Assembly (NCBI GenBank): GCA_022925895.1
Contig: JAKSYS010000881.1
Span: 806,001-870,000, forward strand
Source: Fragilaria crotonensis
Lineage: Eukaryota > Bacillariophyta > Fragilariophyceae > Fragilariales > Fragilariaceae
Length of the DNA: 64,000 bases
Direction of reading: 5' to 3'
Position 1 is the first letter of the stretch. The number at the start of each line of letters is the position of its first letter. Both the position numbers and the translations under genes were made by a program. The notes beneath the pieces are model-generated. The model was not told the origin of the DNA and did no database searches. It saw only the letters and a list, made by a program, of their open reading frames with translations. Below are positions 32,531 to 44,309 of this stretch, in pieces.

Positions 32531-35406
32531 TTACTGTATCATGTTACGACTCAGGAGAGATTTATCCACTCTGACGCCGCGCCTGAGTGCATCTGACACA
32601 AACTGATCGCATACCGAGTGAGCTTCTACAGTCCTCAGCGCTACGATTACCTCTTCAACAAAAATCTTGTCGTTCCATAGGGGTGTGGTGTCTAGCTCGG
32701 CAATGACATGACGAAGAAGGTCGGCCCACGCTTCTTTCTCGACTGGTAATTTCATTTCAAGTTCACTGATAAGCGCTGCGAGCTTTTGGTAGTGTCGACA
32801 GTGCCTAACAATTGCCCAGAGGATGCCGACGTTTGGCCTGCTGCCTACCAACTTGCTTTCATTCAGTTGCTCGATCGCAAGTTGTAGCTCGAACACTTCA
32901 CTGGTCCGCTGGTCATTCCACCACATCAACAATCGAGAGTAACGAATTCCAAGGCTTTGTTTCAACGACCAGTATCTTGAATATTGCCACTCATTCTCCA
33001 CTAGACCAGTGAAGGAACAAATCTCTTTTACTATTCCTCGCAGTACTCGAATTTTTCCGTCAAATTCGGGAGATTCCACAACTGCCTTCATTGCGATGAT
33101 GCCTACGTGCTCGGTCAGGCAGCCACTTTTGAGTGATAAATGATAAAGGTCACCAATCCTGCTCCATCGCTGCTCCTTCCCCAATGCTTTTGTAAGGGTG
33201 ACAAACATACCTGGCGTCCACGAAGACTGGTTGATGGATTGAAACAGCTCAACTGCTTGCCCAAGACGGCCGACATCAATCAGAGCTTCCAGCGCTTGAT
33301 TAACACTCAATGGAATTGACTCGTACGAACTATTGCTCTCGTTCCTGACTGTTTCGAAAAGCGTCAGCGCCTGCTCAGGCGCTTGACGCAACCTGTGGGC
33401 ACGTATTGATTCTGCCAGGACTGGATCACTTTTAGCAAGAATTGAGTATTCCGGAACCTCGACAGGATCGATTCCAAGAAGCGAACGGACTGCGCCCTCC
33501 ATCGAGGGCTCTGCCTTCTGCAACTTTAAAGCATGTTTCTGCACCTGTCGCATCAGACGAATTGCTGCCTCTGGTTGACCAGCGTTATTGCAGGCTTCCG
33601 CTGCCTTAGCCAGAGCCGCAAGAAGTGTATCCGTCTGTTTTGACGTCAATGGCGTGTTGGGTAGATCTCCGACGGCGTGAATCAACTTTACAATCATCGC
33701 ATGGGCGGTAAGCCACCGATCTGATGTTGCTACAATCGACTTCGCATACTGGTAAAGATCAGACGAGAAAGGATATTGATCAATGTTTCCCTCGACTACG
33801 TTTTCGAAGAGGAAGCACGCCGCGCCGGTAGAGTCAAGTCCGCACAGCGCCGTCATGATGGCGGCCAACGTTTCGTCACGATGGGTACATCCGGAAATAC
33901 GGGTGACGAGGTCATGCTGCCAGCTCTCTTCTCGATTCGAGTGGTCTGGTGCCATCAGTTCGTAAAAAAGTAGTGACAAGCCAAACTCCCCAGCGTGGTT
34001 ACAATGGCGCAGAATGGGAAGAATGATTGCCTCCAAATGTTCCGGCCGAGCGTCCGTCGCACGTTTCCCCTCGTCGCTATGAACAATGCTCAAATTATCG
34101 CCATCTACCAACCAGCTCCTGTCGTGACAGAGATAGTCTATAATGTCGAAGACGTCAGCAAGACCACTGCATGAACCAACCACTGCCCTCAAAGCCTGCA
34201 CGCTAACCTGAAAACCTTCGTCTTTGGCTTGCTTAAACAGGGCGAGAGACTGTGGACCACCCGCTCTCATTGCAATATCTCGAACAACGGGATCAATGAT
34301 ATCTGCACCTCCACTCCACTGCCATTCACTGCTCACACCCCCAGGCCCCTCTCCCAGTTTGGCGAATTGGTTCAAGGCTTCCTCCCGCTGGTCATTGAGG
34401 ATACACGCGTACATCACTGCGCCGATCAACGACTGCCCAAGTCTAGCACTGTTGTAACTGTTGGCTTGGTAGTCGATAAGCTCTTTCCAAGCGCCAACGC
34501 GACCAAGAGCTGTACCAGCCGCGAGGACGTCTACAAAGCATGGTGAGAAATATGCAATTCATTGCAGAATGGAGATGGGGTGAGCCAAGGAAGGACGTGC
34601 TGCGTGTACTTACAGTTATTTTGATCTGTTGGATTCACCATAGTCAAATTCATGACTGCATCCATGACTTGCTCTGCCACTGGGATCTTCCGTTTTTGCG
34701 CGTCTCTCGCAATTGCATAAAGCCCAAGGGGTTCTTTGGTGCTGATTTCCATTGGCATAAACCCTGCCATATCTGGATCAATTTGCCGCGTAAATAAATT
34801 AGAAGCTTCATCCCATCTTTCTTCCAAACATGCTGCCTCTAATGCCGGTTTTTGATGAGTGATATTTAGGTTCAACCTTTTGGCAAGCGACATGACTCGT
34901 TTGCAGTCCGAGTAGGAGGTGCGAAAGAGCATGAGCGATTGCTCCAATAGAAATGACACCTCTCTCATAAATCTCTGATCCAACTGCCCTTGATCGATGG
35001 CCTGCTGCAACTGATCGACAAACGCACGAGCATCAATAACTAAAGTTGAGTAACCTTCATCTGGCTTGACGTTGGATGACGACCACACGGTCGGGATCGC
35101 CGGTAGTTGGAAGAGTCGCTGGCGAAAGGCAATCATCTGCTGCTCCAGCTCCTTTATCTTCGCTTTTCCAGTACCCTGAAGCCTCTGGCGTTCACTGTCT
35201 TGGCGTTGCGAGCTTGTCCTCTGGTCGCTGTTCCTCGAGTTTTTGTGGGCATTACTATTCTTATTATTCTTGGTTGAAAAATAGTGATGGCTGTCCGACC
35301 GACGAGTTTGTGATAGTGACGGAGCAAACGCTGCATAGTTGAAACAATCATGATTCCTGCGATTCGCGAGGCGAAAAAGGTCGCGTCGGGCACAAAGACG
35401 CATCAT
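32531..35406 (-). CDS. PPR-like organellar RNA-binding protein
   Basis: A 930-residue protein in two exons, 35406-34614 and 34530-32531, joined across an 83-nt intron (GTAAGT...TTGTAG) in phase 1. The N-terminus (MMRLCARRDLFRLANRR) is Arg-rich and lacks acidic residues, as in mitochondrial presequences. It is followed by a low-complexity Asn/Ser/Gln stretch. The body is all-helical with pentatricopeptide-like repeats, for example GAVMYACILNDQREEALNQF and NQALEALIDVGRLGQAVELF, a pattern of 35-residue units. PPR proteins bind organellar transcripts and act in processing, editing or translation. The target is not predictable here. It converges with the PAS kinase gene (109 bp between stops). Confidence 0.75.
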
Positions 35407-36000
35407 GTCGAATGCGGCTCGTCAAGGTGGCGTGGTCGTTTTTCGGCTCGTAAAGAAAAGTGAGTCAACGTTGTCGACAATCCGAAGTTGTAAGTACTGT
35501 AGTGATGCCCGTGCCGATGGCCTCTATTGGTGTGAGCTGTGACTGACGACTGACGACTGACGACGGAGTGCTTCTTGTACTACGGTCTACATGCACTACT
35601 GGTACTTCTGTATTCGTACTCGGACTATACTTGCTACTTGTTAGAGTAGGTAGTACTCGTACGTCCTGCTGGAGTACACTACTACCGGGCTGTAGTTGAA
35701 AGTTGAAAAGAGTGGAAACGATCAGTGTTCATTGTTCAGTGCCAGTAGCCAGTACCGAAATCAACAATCAACGACGGTTGACGTGTCATCCTGTCATACA
35801 CGCCATGAACGTATCAGTGTCATACCTGTAACCATTTAAGTATATCACGACGTCACGACACCAGCAACAACTCTTCGATGCAATATAAGACGAGCTGAAC
35901 TACCTGTACCAGGTACTCGAGTACTCCGAAGTCAGAAGTCAGAAGAACACATACTCTACCAGGATCACTTACTGAAAGAAAGGAGCAAAGGCTCCATTCA
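35407..36000. promoter_or_regulatory. Shared upstream region of two divergent genes
   Basis: About 590 bases separate the PPR-like start (minus) from the CRAL-TRIO start (plus), so both promoters should lie here. It holds a three-copy TGACGAC heptamer at about 35540-35562 and GTAC-rich sequence at 35575-35690 and 35905-35925. No conserved promoter element can be named. Confidence 0.45.
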
Positions 36001-37292
36001 ATGATAACCCCTTACTCAACGAGACCTTCGCAGCACAAAAGTCTGCATTTTTGCTATCCTTCCTTTCCACTTACAGCGTCTCTCGTTATGCTACTTCTGC
36101 GTATTGCGAAAGCCGTCAGCATGGATTTGTACTACCCGGAAGATATCCTCTCCAAGGTCTTGGACTCGGAACCACGCTTCACTAACGCTGAACAAGAAGA
36201 GAAGACTCAGGTAGGTACATCAGTGAAGTCGTGGCAATGTCGTCCTCACAAATGATCCGAACTCAACAATTCGTATTCACCAAACCAGCGACTTGTTGAT
36301 GCACTGTCGGAGGAGGATCGCGAAATCGCAGCTCGCACATCGTACGCGTATTGGTACGCTTCCAGGAGAGGACCAAATGACCATTGTCTGACTCCCACCA
36401 TTCGAAACAACATGGCGAAGAAAGAAGCCCGCCGGCATCTTGTCGGTAAAGGGGGAGACGAGAACTTGGCACGAAAAACTTTGCAGGCAAGTCTTGAATA
36501 CCGAAAAGTGAGTGCAAGTGGTGTCTTGGAAGGAGAGGTTTCTTTGTGTGAATGGATAGCTCACAGTCGCGTTGATGACAATCGCTGTCTAAGGAGTACG
36601 GCATCGACGCGTTGCGGCTATGCTTCGTTACGAATCCCGTTTTTGCGACGGATGATGAGAGAATACTTTGTACAAAGTTCCAAACTCAGATCGAGACGGA
36701 GTTACCCAAACAGCATCTCATAGTACGTGGAATGGACAAGGACAGTAGACCAATAACGGTATATTTGAGTCGCCAGGAGGTCACCAGCACAGCAGCATTC
36801 GACACAGAAGCCTTTCTGATCACCCGCCTTTACGTTGCGGAGCGGGCCACGGCTGCCGTCGAGTTTTTAACTGCTGGACAGGAGGAAAAATTGACAGTAT
36901 TTTTTAGAACCGGCGATTATGTGCGAGCAAACGCTCCTCCCGTGTCTGCCATCCAAAAAATGGTGACGTTGTTGCAACGAAATTATCCAGAGCGATTGCA
37001 CAAATTCGTTTGGTTAGATGCTCCGCTTTGGATGAGAACGCTCTTTTCACTTCTGCGGTACTTTTTAGACGAAACAACTGCCAGCAAACTCGTTATGGTG
37101 TCGGGAGAAGAAGAAAGAGAACGCGTTGTATCGGATATTGTTTCTAGTGATCAGGCGATGCCATTTATGCTATCGGACGGAAAACTGGGGCTTCCCATGG
37201 AACCAGCACACTACCTGCATCAAGTTCCTTTCTACTGTCCCTACGACGAGACTCCCGCAACATCAATGCCTCGCATCGTAGAGAAAGGCTAG
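36001..37292 (+). CDS. CRAL-TRIO/Sec14-like lipid-binding protein
   Basis: A 375-residue protein of the CRAL-TRIO (Sec14) family, which binds and transfers small hydrophobic ligands such as phosphoinositides between membranes. Three exons are read: 36001-36210, 36289-36507 and 36594-37292, with GTAGGT...CCAG and GTGAGT...CTAAG introns, both in phase 0. The joins read EKTQ|RLVDALSEED and LEYRK|EYGIDALRLCF. The CRAL-TRIO lipid-binding region runs from about residue 195 (RPITVYLSRQE) through NYPERLHKFVWLDAPLWMRT to about residue 340, including the strand SKLVMVSG. The upstream helical part corresponds to the CRAL-TRIO N-terminal domain. The start at 36001 is the first ATG; an in-frame ATG at MLLLRIAKAV is an alternative. 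Confidence 0.82.
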
Positions 37293-37607
37293 TTGAAAGC
37301 TGAAAATGGAAATTAGTATCGTATTGTCCCGCTTCCCGTCCGCATTGTGATGATTTTTACTGGTACTGGCATTGTAGAACCACAGCTTTGTTCGTGACTG
37401 GCACGTTCGCGAATGAAAGCAGTTGATCGTGCAGAATTCTCATTCCACACGTGACATCCGCAGATGCGGGATATTGGTGCGAAATACGAATGACATCGCA
37501 GTTCAGTACCTCCCCCTTTCCAGACGTACCATTAATCGAGAAGGCTCAATCCGTTTCGACTCGCGTGTTTCGAAACTCTGCTTGCTATTGGCAAATCAAT
37601 CAGTATT
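37293..37607. other. Spacer before cystathionine gamma-lyase
   Basis: 315 bases between two plus-strand genes. I see no gene or repeat. It should contain the 3' end of the CRAL-TRIO transcript and the next promoter. Confidence 0.4.
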
Positions 37608-38939
37608 ATGGCGAATCATGGAAGGAATGAACTCGAGAAAGCGATCGAAGAAGCTGGTAAGTTTGCGTCATGTGACAGACTAATTCTTTGTGAAGGCGTC
37701 AAATCCTTACAACCATCTTCCCGATCAGATCCCTATCGCGGTCGTGGTACCATCTATCTTCATTCGAAAAACAATGACAAAGCGAACCATGCCGGAAATC
37801 CAACTGGAGCCGTGGTAGTTCCAATCAGTCTCGCCACCACGTTTCGACAGGATAAACCTGGTGTCGCAACAGCAAGTGACGACCCCAATAGCTTTGGCAA
37901 GGGGTACGAGTATTCTCGAACTGGAAATCCCACTCGAGGCGCATTCGAGCGAGCTGTTGCTTGCGCGGAGAATTCCAAACATTGCGTCGCATTTGCGTCC
38001 GGTTCAGCAGCTACATCAGCTGTCATTCATCTCCTTGAACATGGCGATCATGTTCTTTGTGTCGATGATGTCTATGGTGGGACTCAAAGGTACTTTCGCA
38101 AGATTGTGAGTCCTGTTATGGGAATCGATATCGACTTCGTGGACTTTCAGAAAGATGGAGTCCCTCTCAAGGATCGCACAAAGCTAATTTGGTTGGAGAC
38201 GCCTACCAACCCAACACTCAAGATTACAGACATTCGACTGGTCGCAGACAAAGCTAGTGAGGCTGATTGTATTCTTGCAGTCGATAACACCTTTTGTTCC
38301 CCATACTTTCAGAACCCATTGGACCATGGTGCAGATTTGGTGGTGCACTCGGTCACCAAGTACATTGGGGGACACTCTGATGTTGTCATGGGCGTTGTTT
38401 GCTGCAACAGGGACGATCTCTATCAGAAACTCCGATTTATTCAGAATGGGATTGGGGCTGTTCCTTCACCATTTGATTGCTTCCTTGCTCATCGTGGACT
38501 CAAAACACTGCACATCCGTATGGAGGCAGCGGCTCGAAACGCCATGGCCGTGTCCTTGTTTCTGAATAGTCATGCTGGTGTGGCCAAAGTAGTGTACCCC
38601 GGACTGCAGTCGCATCCTCAACACGAGCTCGCAAAACGTCAGCAGCACGGCTTTGGCGCCATGATTACCTTTTATTGCGTTGGCGGGAGGGATCAGTCCG
38701 AAATTTTATTGCAAAATTTGTCAGTCTTTGCTCTTGCTGAATCCCTTGGAGCCGTCGAATCCCTTGCGGAATGCCCTTCGCTTATGACGCATGCATCCGT
38801 ATCGGATGAACAGAGAGCCCTCCTTGGTATAGATGACACCTTGATTCGCCTGTCAGTTGGGATCGAAGCATGTCGGGACCTGATCGATGACTTGGACCAA
38901 GCGCTCAATGCTGCGTTGGTTTCCTTGGAGAAGCCCTAA
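37608..38939 (+). CDS. CTH: Cystathionine gamma-lyase-like PLP enzyme
   Basis: A pyridoxal-phosphate enzyme of the Cys/Met metabolism family, most like cystathionine gamma-lyase, which cleaves cystathionine to cysteine, 2-oxobutyrate and ammonia. The cofactor-binding lysine is in SVTKYIGGHSDVVMG. Other family blocks are YEYSRTGNPTR, FASGSAATSAVIHLL, DDVYGGTQRYF, WLETPTNPTLKI, VDNTFCSPYFQNPLDHGADL and ALAESLGAVESL...MTHASV. It is 443 residues with a roughly 60-residue N-terminal extension before NPTGAVVVPISLATTF. No plastid or mitochondrial presequence is obvious. Cystathionine gamma-synthase and beta-lyase share these motifs, so the exact reaction is inferred. Confidence 0.9.
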   Translation: MANHGRNELEKAIEEAGKFASCDRLILCEGVKSLQPSSRSDPYRGRGTIYLHSKNNDKANHAGNPTGAVVVPISLATTFRQDKPGVATASDDPNSFGKGYEYSRTGNPTRGAFERAVACAENSKHCVAFASGSAATSAVIHLLEHGDHVLCVDDVYGGTQRYFRKIVSPVMGIDIDFVDFQKDGVPLKDRTKLIWLETPTNPTLKITDIRLVADKASEADCILAVDNTFCSPYFQNPLDHGADLVVHSVTKYIGGHSDVVMGVVCCNRDDLYQKLRFIQNGIGAVPSPFDCFLAHRGLKTLHIRMEAAARNAMAVSLFLNSHAGVAKVVYPGLQSHPQHELAKRQQHGFGAMITFYCVGGRDQSEILLQNLSVFALAESLGAVESLAECPSLMTHASVSDEQRALLGIDDTLIRLSVGIEACRDLIDDLDQALNAALVSLEKP

Positions 38940-40063
38940 AGCATCGCGGCATTGTCAGCACCTATCTTGATGCTTACCAATACGTCGTGTGTTGCCTTGG
39001 AATACGTGCACGTATTTAGGGCATAGTTGGACGCGCATTACTCCGCCGCTGCTCACATTCGCCGGATTGCAAAATCTCTCCATGCGCTATAGTAGTTTAG
39101 CGTTGTCGTCTTCAAGTATTTCCGGTGCCCTTATGTTTGTGTCTCCTCTTGAGTATGACATCGTCCCATTGTTTCGTAGAACTATGTCATCATCGGGAAA
39201 GTGCACAATAGCGCCATGATCCTCTACTAGAGCCTGCAAACAACGGCACGGTCAAGTGTCCCTGCTGGTTTTCTGCCTCTCGGTTGTTTTGCGTTACAGT
39301 GGTTTCATCTCCTGCAAAACCGAGGCCAACTATGTCGCACGAATTTCGCTATACCTTCCATCGTTGCCACATCGTCATACCCGCGGGTCGTGGTGTTGAA
39401 TGCGGAATAGAGCGTTGCTCAAGCGCCTTTCACAAACACACACCGTCGAAGTGTGTGTGAAACGTTGATGGGGTGATTAATGAATCATCAACAAACGCCA
39501 CCTCGACCGTTCATTTTTTGCTTGTAACCAATGATCGTTCGATGCATGCCACATCACTTGAAACTTTTGCCGAGACCGTAGGACAAGCCACAAGTGAGAT
39601 CCACCAGATTTGGTAGCCGCTACTGGAGCTAGCCCTACAACCACACCTCCTGATATCCTCGGAAATCCTCGCACTTTTCCACCTGACGTTGTAATTGTCA
39701 ATTGAAACGGAGTTGAATCCACAATTGAGAGCGCCCTGCACTTTCAATCGCTTCAGCTGCGACTTTTCTAGTGTGAATGCGGCACGGCAATTAGCTATAC
39801 ATTTCTATTTAGATTGTTAGGAAAGCTTCTTGCATCATCTGGTTCTTGCTCTTCTCAGTATTCCGAACCCAAGACTGTCATCGTCACTATCGTATTCATC
39901 ATATGGCATGCTGGATTCCTTCTCCGGCCTTTTGGCAAAGACCAACGACGGATATTGGAGATGCATGGATTGGCGTTCGGTTGTGAGTTCTCTCGGTGGC
40001 ATCTTCCTGGCAGAGCCATTGACCGATCGCCCGTTTTCAATCACCTCTTCCTGTTCAATGCTC
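38940..40063. other. Convergent spacer with weak minus-strand frames
   Basis: 1.1 kb between two convergent genes. Short minus-strand frames at 40044-39835 (acidic DEYDSDDDS followed by a basic end) and 39722-39477 could be pieces of a small gene, but no start, splice pair or family supports them. The sequence CACACACACCG...CGGTGTGTGTG-like near 39440 forms a short inverted repeat around TCGAA (CACACCGTCGAAGTGTGTGTG). Otherwise I see nothing. Confidence 0.35.
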
Positions 40064-42241
40064 TCACTTCAGAGGACATCCCGTTACGTCGCGGCAAAGT
40101 AGGCACGTCAATGCGTCATGCTTCACAAGTTCGCCATTGGTACGGCGCAGCTTCGCTTTATGAATTGGATGCTCGCGTTTCGGTGGGGGAGGTGCTGTCC
40201 CACAAGGCATACAGAATCGCTCAAACCACGTTGGTTGATTCGTCTCGACACCAAAGAGCATCCAGCGAAGAATACCGAGTTCCATTTCATCGGCATCTGG
40301 TCCAGTTTCCCCATCGGAAAGTGTTTCCTTGTATTCGTCCGGGACACCATAGTCCGCGGCTTCCTGCCATAGATAGTCAATCATGGTGGTCAAATCTCGA
40401 CCCTCGACGTTGTTGTCGATCAGACCAAGAAATGTCAACATTGAAATGACACGCTTCTTGCTTATCTTCATCGTGTGTGTGTTCGCTGCCGATAGGGGTC
40501 GGGGTAAATTCATCGTCCTACTATCTGAGAGCGTCATGGCAGTCGGGGGCGACCCAACAATGGCCAATCCCATCAAGGCATTATACATGATTTTTTCGCT
40601 CGGCAGTGTGGCAGGAATGGCTCGTCGACTTACAACTGGCTGCTCCGCGCGATCACGCATGATTCGAAGCTTCTTCACGGCTTTTGCAGCGGTGATGTCA
40701 CCTCTGTCTAGCTCGTTAATGATTAGATCCAGATCTGCCGTATAGACAGCTGTGAAAATCGAGTTTGAAATATCTCCAGCTTTGACATTCCAAACTTCCT
40801 CAGATGACTGTTGCTTGCCTGGCGGGCGCTTCGCATTCTTGATTTCAGTAGATTTTGCGACAAAGCCCTCTCCTTCATTCGGAATCACAGATCGAGCAAA
40901 CAATCGATACCACAATTGAATGGCGCGCACAATGTCCTCTCCGCGTCTGCGAAGTTTTCGGAAGTTCGGGTTGATATCCATTTCGAGTCGCAGCAGAGTT
41001 GGAACAGCAAGAATCTTCCCCTGTGGCAAAGAACGGCGGTGCGAAGCTACGTACAATTGCGAGGCTGTTCGGAAAAAAATTGCCGGAGAAAATCGAACCC
41101 ACTGGGAAGTCTCACCTCCACTGGATGTGAATTGTCGATGGAGCAATTCCTTGGTGTACTCATGGCCGGGGAAAATCAAGACGTTGGATCCATCTCCAAG
41201 ACTGGAGTAGTCAGTAAATGCCCTTACAACAATTTCTGTAAAGCACCGCTCAATCGCATTTATACCTGCGGAAGCTCGAATATAGCTGCCGGCTTTCTTC
41301 GGAGCTCTATGGAAAGGATCTGCGTCGTAATCTGCCTCAAACGGGACGCCTCCGCCGCCGCTAAACATGGTATCACCGGTAAAGAGAAAGGCAGTTGAAT
41401 GACTGTCCTTGGGTCGGAGAGCGTAGACAACAGAGCCTCGCGTGTGTCCTGGGACGGACACAACTTCGATCTCTATCAACGCATTCATGTCGTTCCCTTG
41501 GATCTTGGGGAGGTCTAAAAAATCCCCATTTGCCACTGTATGATTGCAGTAAGGGACGCGTTCCGCCACGGAGCCATAAACTTTGGTCAGAGTGGTACAA
41601 GATTCCAAGAGACCTCGATTGCCAGCTGTATGATCGTGGTGTTTGTGAGTACAGAGAGCAGCGTGAAGTTGCACTTCGCGATCTCCGTAGTGCCGTGCAC
41701 GTATTGCCGCAACTTGTTCAGTGAATTCCTTAGCATCGCCGCAGTCTATCACTATCGCGACTAGGGGACTTTCGTCATCGTTGCAGCACACGACAAGGTA
41801 CGCTAAATTGTCAAGAAGTTGTGAGATGGGATGGATGTAGAGCTTATCAGGGATGACTTCAATACGTTGCTCGAGTGTACGCGAATGCAACTTGTCTACG
41901 TCCTTCTTGGACGTTAGCCTCATTAGGAATAGGTGACCCCATCGTCCCAGGTTTGTAGCATATAAGAATTCTGGTCAAGCATGTGAGACAATCGTCAATA
42001 CATGACATGTGCGTGGTGAATTCCGATTGTGTAGGAACTTACGGATGAGCCACTGGCTACGTGCCAATGCTGGCGCAACCAACAACCCCAGGAGAAATGT
42101 AGGTATTCTCAGCGCCAATGTCACTAACGAGAAGATTGCTAGAATGACAAAAAGGACAGCCGATATAGGTGTCATAAGGCAAGGGTTGTGTCGCATTTCT
42201 CGGAGACGTATCGACGTAGAATCATCTCTCAGGGGTTCCAT
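40064..42241 (-). CDS. Membrane-anchored metallo-beta-lactamase-fold hydrolase
   Basis: A 701-residue protein in two exons, 42241-42043 and 41970-40064, across a 72-nt intron (GTAAGT...GACCAG). The join reads SQWLI|QFLYATNLGRW. Exon 1 encodes a strong hydrophobic segment (ISAVLFVILAIFSLVTLALR, residues about 26-60), a signal anchor or membrane span. The hydrolase domain follows with the zinc-binding motif THKHHDHTAGN (about residue 174), VPGHTRGSVVY, FTGDTMFSGGGG and FPGHEYT, the order seen in glyoxalase II. The last 370 residues are an extension without a family I recognise, including MRDRAEQ and a C-terminal CLLCRDVTGCP. Glyoxalase II proper is about 260 residues and soluble, so a thioesterase role is only inferred. 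Confidence 0.85.
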
Positions 42242-43593
42242 CCTGGTGGAATTGGTGTACCTGCACCGACAGCGTCAAGATGCAAACAGATCAGATCACC
42301 TTGGTTGATTAGGATGGCAGATAATGCTCAAGAGCTTCACCACAGGATGGGCGAGTCAGACGATTAGGGCTTTACTTTCGTTTTCTTGTCGTCGCTCTGA
42401 TGCTCCATGCACTCGCTTGTGCATCTGCGCACGGCTCATCAATGGGGCGATGAGAGGCAAAAGGGGCCAATGCTGCGCTTTTAATTGGTCGCCTCAAAAT
42501 GCCTGGACATTATTTGTACTCAGTACGATACTACAGTACTCAAGTCTGGTACTATTTTTACGAGAACAGTGATGGTACTACTGTACAGTATACATTCGGA
42601 TTGTGTGCCGGCGACCAGCGACCGTTGCGGGGTCCCACCCAGTACAGTGCTCGAGTACTGACGTACGAGGTACTTGGTACTTGTAGTCCCTAACGTGTGT
42701 TTCTCCGTTTCTCCGAATATATGTGCATATTTGGACATGAATATGAGACGCCAATTATCTTTGGTTGTGTACCACTACTCGTATACTCACATAGGTTGTA
42801 CGGCTGGTTGCAATAAATGAAAACTTATAGTAGCCCACGTAGACCCTAGTACAAAAGAATAGCATTAACCCTGTCGAACTAAAATTATCACGGCAAATTG
42901 CACGCTTCGTTCGTCTCACAATGGCGCTCAAAGATCTCTCAAGATCTCCGTTGTTTTTTGAGCTGCCGTATTTCCACGAGAGTTTATAGACTTGTGTTCA
43001 AGTCCATGAATGAAAACCGTTCATGGAAATACTGCAGCAATGAAATTCACAAAGTTATGGCAACATCGGTGAACATGCCGCTGCGCTCATTGTGGAAATG
43101 CTATACGAGGGTCTCATGCGCCATGCTTTCCAAAAAAATTAAGAACGAGATGTTTAGTATGGCTCAGTACGTAGAATCGTTAAATGTCAAATAAATCCAT
43201 ACGAGGGTCTACGCATCCTACGAAAATCATCATCATGATGCAACCAGCTATAGTGGTATGACGTATGACGTATGACGCATGACGCATGACGCATGACCAT
43301 TTGGATACTTGTACTCTTGTACATATTTATCCGGCGTACAATCCTCGAGTACGGAGTGCATCACAGTACCTGGTACCTGGTACACGCCAGATTACTACAG
43401 GTAGCCGAACGCGTATGACGTATGAACAATAAGATGCTGAATGCTGAAAGAATGCATCATGCTATCATGCATCATGCATCACCTAAGAACACTGATGGGA
43501 GGCCCCTACTAATTCCAACACCATATCAGACATGGTTTCCATATACATATATACATCAATCTCGCAGCCATAACTGAAGAACGCGATTATCTG
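42242..43593. other. Divergent spacer, GTAC-rich, with heptamer repeats
   Basis: 1.35 kb between two divergent genes. GTAC words crowd 42505-42690 and 43300-43395. A tandem heptamer G(T/C)ATGAC is repeated six times at 43256-43297, and a looser CATCATG-type array lies near 43450-43485. A 98-codon frame at 42898-43194 has no protein-like features I can support. The promoters of both flanking genes should lie at the two ends. Confidence 0.5.
43256..43297 (+). repeat. Heptamer array G(T/C)ATGAC x6
   Basis: Three copies of GTATGAC are followed by three copies of GCATGAC, then the array stops. The block-wise change of variant indicates expansion of two neighbouring units. Confidence 0.95.
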
Positions 43594-44309
43594 ATGACGA
43601 CTCGAAACAAGCGAGTGCTCTTGGGCATTACTGGATCGGTCGCCGCGGTCAAAGGGCCTGAGCTGTGCCTACGCCTTGTCGAACAAGGATTCGACGTCAA
43701 GGTCTTGCTAACGAAAGGAGGATCCAACTTTTGGCACAAATCAGAGGAGTACAACAGTGAGATTTGGCAAGCGCTACAAGAACAAGAGAACTCGGATCAA
43801 ATTTTCATTCACTGTAAGTCAGTCAAGAAGGAAGGCTCGTCTCCACCACGCCCAATCTCACAAGTCTGACCACCGAAATGATCGACTTGGTAGCGCCTGA
43901 CGACGAATGGCAGGCATGGAGTCGTATGGGCGATCCGGTGCTTCACATTGAGTTACGAGACTGGGCTGACATACTTGTGATTGCGCCCCTATCGGCACAC
44001 ACCCTGGCCAAGGTTGCTGCTGGACTGTGTGATGACACGTTGACGTGTGTCGTTCGAGCTTGGGACCTAGGACATGTCACGGACCGCCCACCCAAGCCAA
44101 TCGTTCTAGCCCCGGCAATGAACACGGCCATGTGGTATCATCCGCTGACGCAACAACAGCTACAGGCGATTAAAGAATTCTCGAGTACTGACGTGATCAA
44201 AGTCGTGGCACCAATGGTCAAGACTTTGGCTTGTGGTGAGGTTGGGGCAGGCGCATTGGCACACGTCGACGACATTGTCAAGGCGGTGCGAGATGCCATT
44301 TCGTCATGA
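43594..44309 (+). CDS. PPCDC: Phosphopantothenoylcysteine decarboxylase
   Basis: A flavoprotein of the HFCD family that decarboxylates 4'-phosphopantothenoylcysteine to 4'-phosphopantetheine in coenzyme A synthesis. Visible motifs are the flavin-binding start VLLGITGSVAAVKGPEL, DPVLHIELRDWADILVIAPLSA (with the active-site His), PAMNTAMWYHP, and the substrate clamp region LACGEVGAGALA with the active Cys. The length is about 238 residues. The first 75 codons and the rest are in different frames; the change falls between about 43813 and 43840. A GTAAGT at 43814 suggests an intron, but no acceptor restores the frame, so a one-base deletion is the simpler reading. The intervening stretch is longer than in animal homologues. 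Confidence 0.88.

Noticed and set aside
37656-37679. Short intron near the start of the cystathionine lyase gene
   Set aside because: GTAAGT...GACAG would be only 24 nt, and the frame is open without it.
42898-43194. 98-codon hypothetical gene
   Set aside because: No motif, atypical composition, and it lies in a repeat-rich spacer.
43814-43864. 51-nt intron in the PPC decarboxylase gene
   Set aside because: The donor is good, but joining it to the CACAAG acceptor leads at once into a stop, so the phase is wrong.
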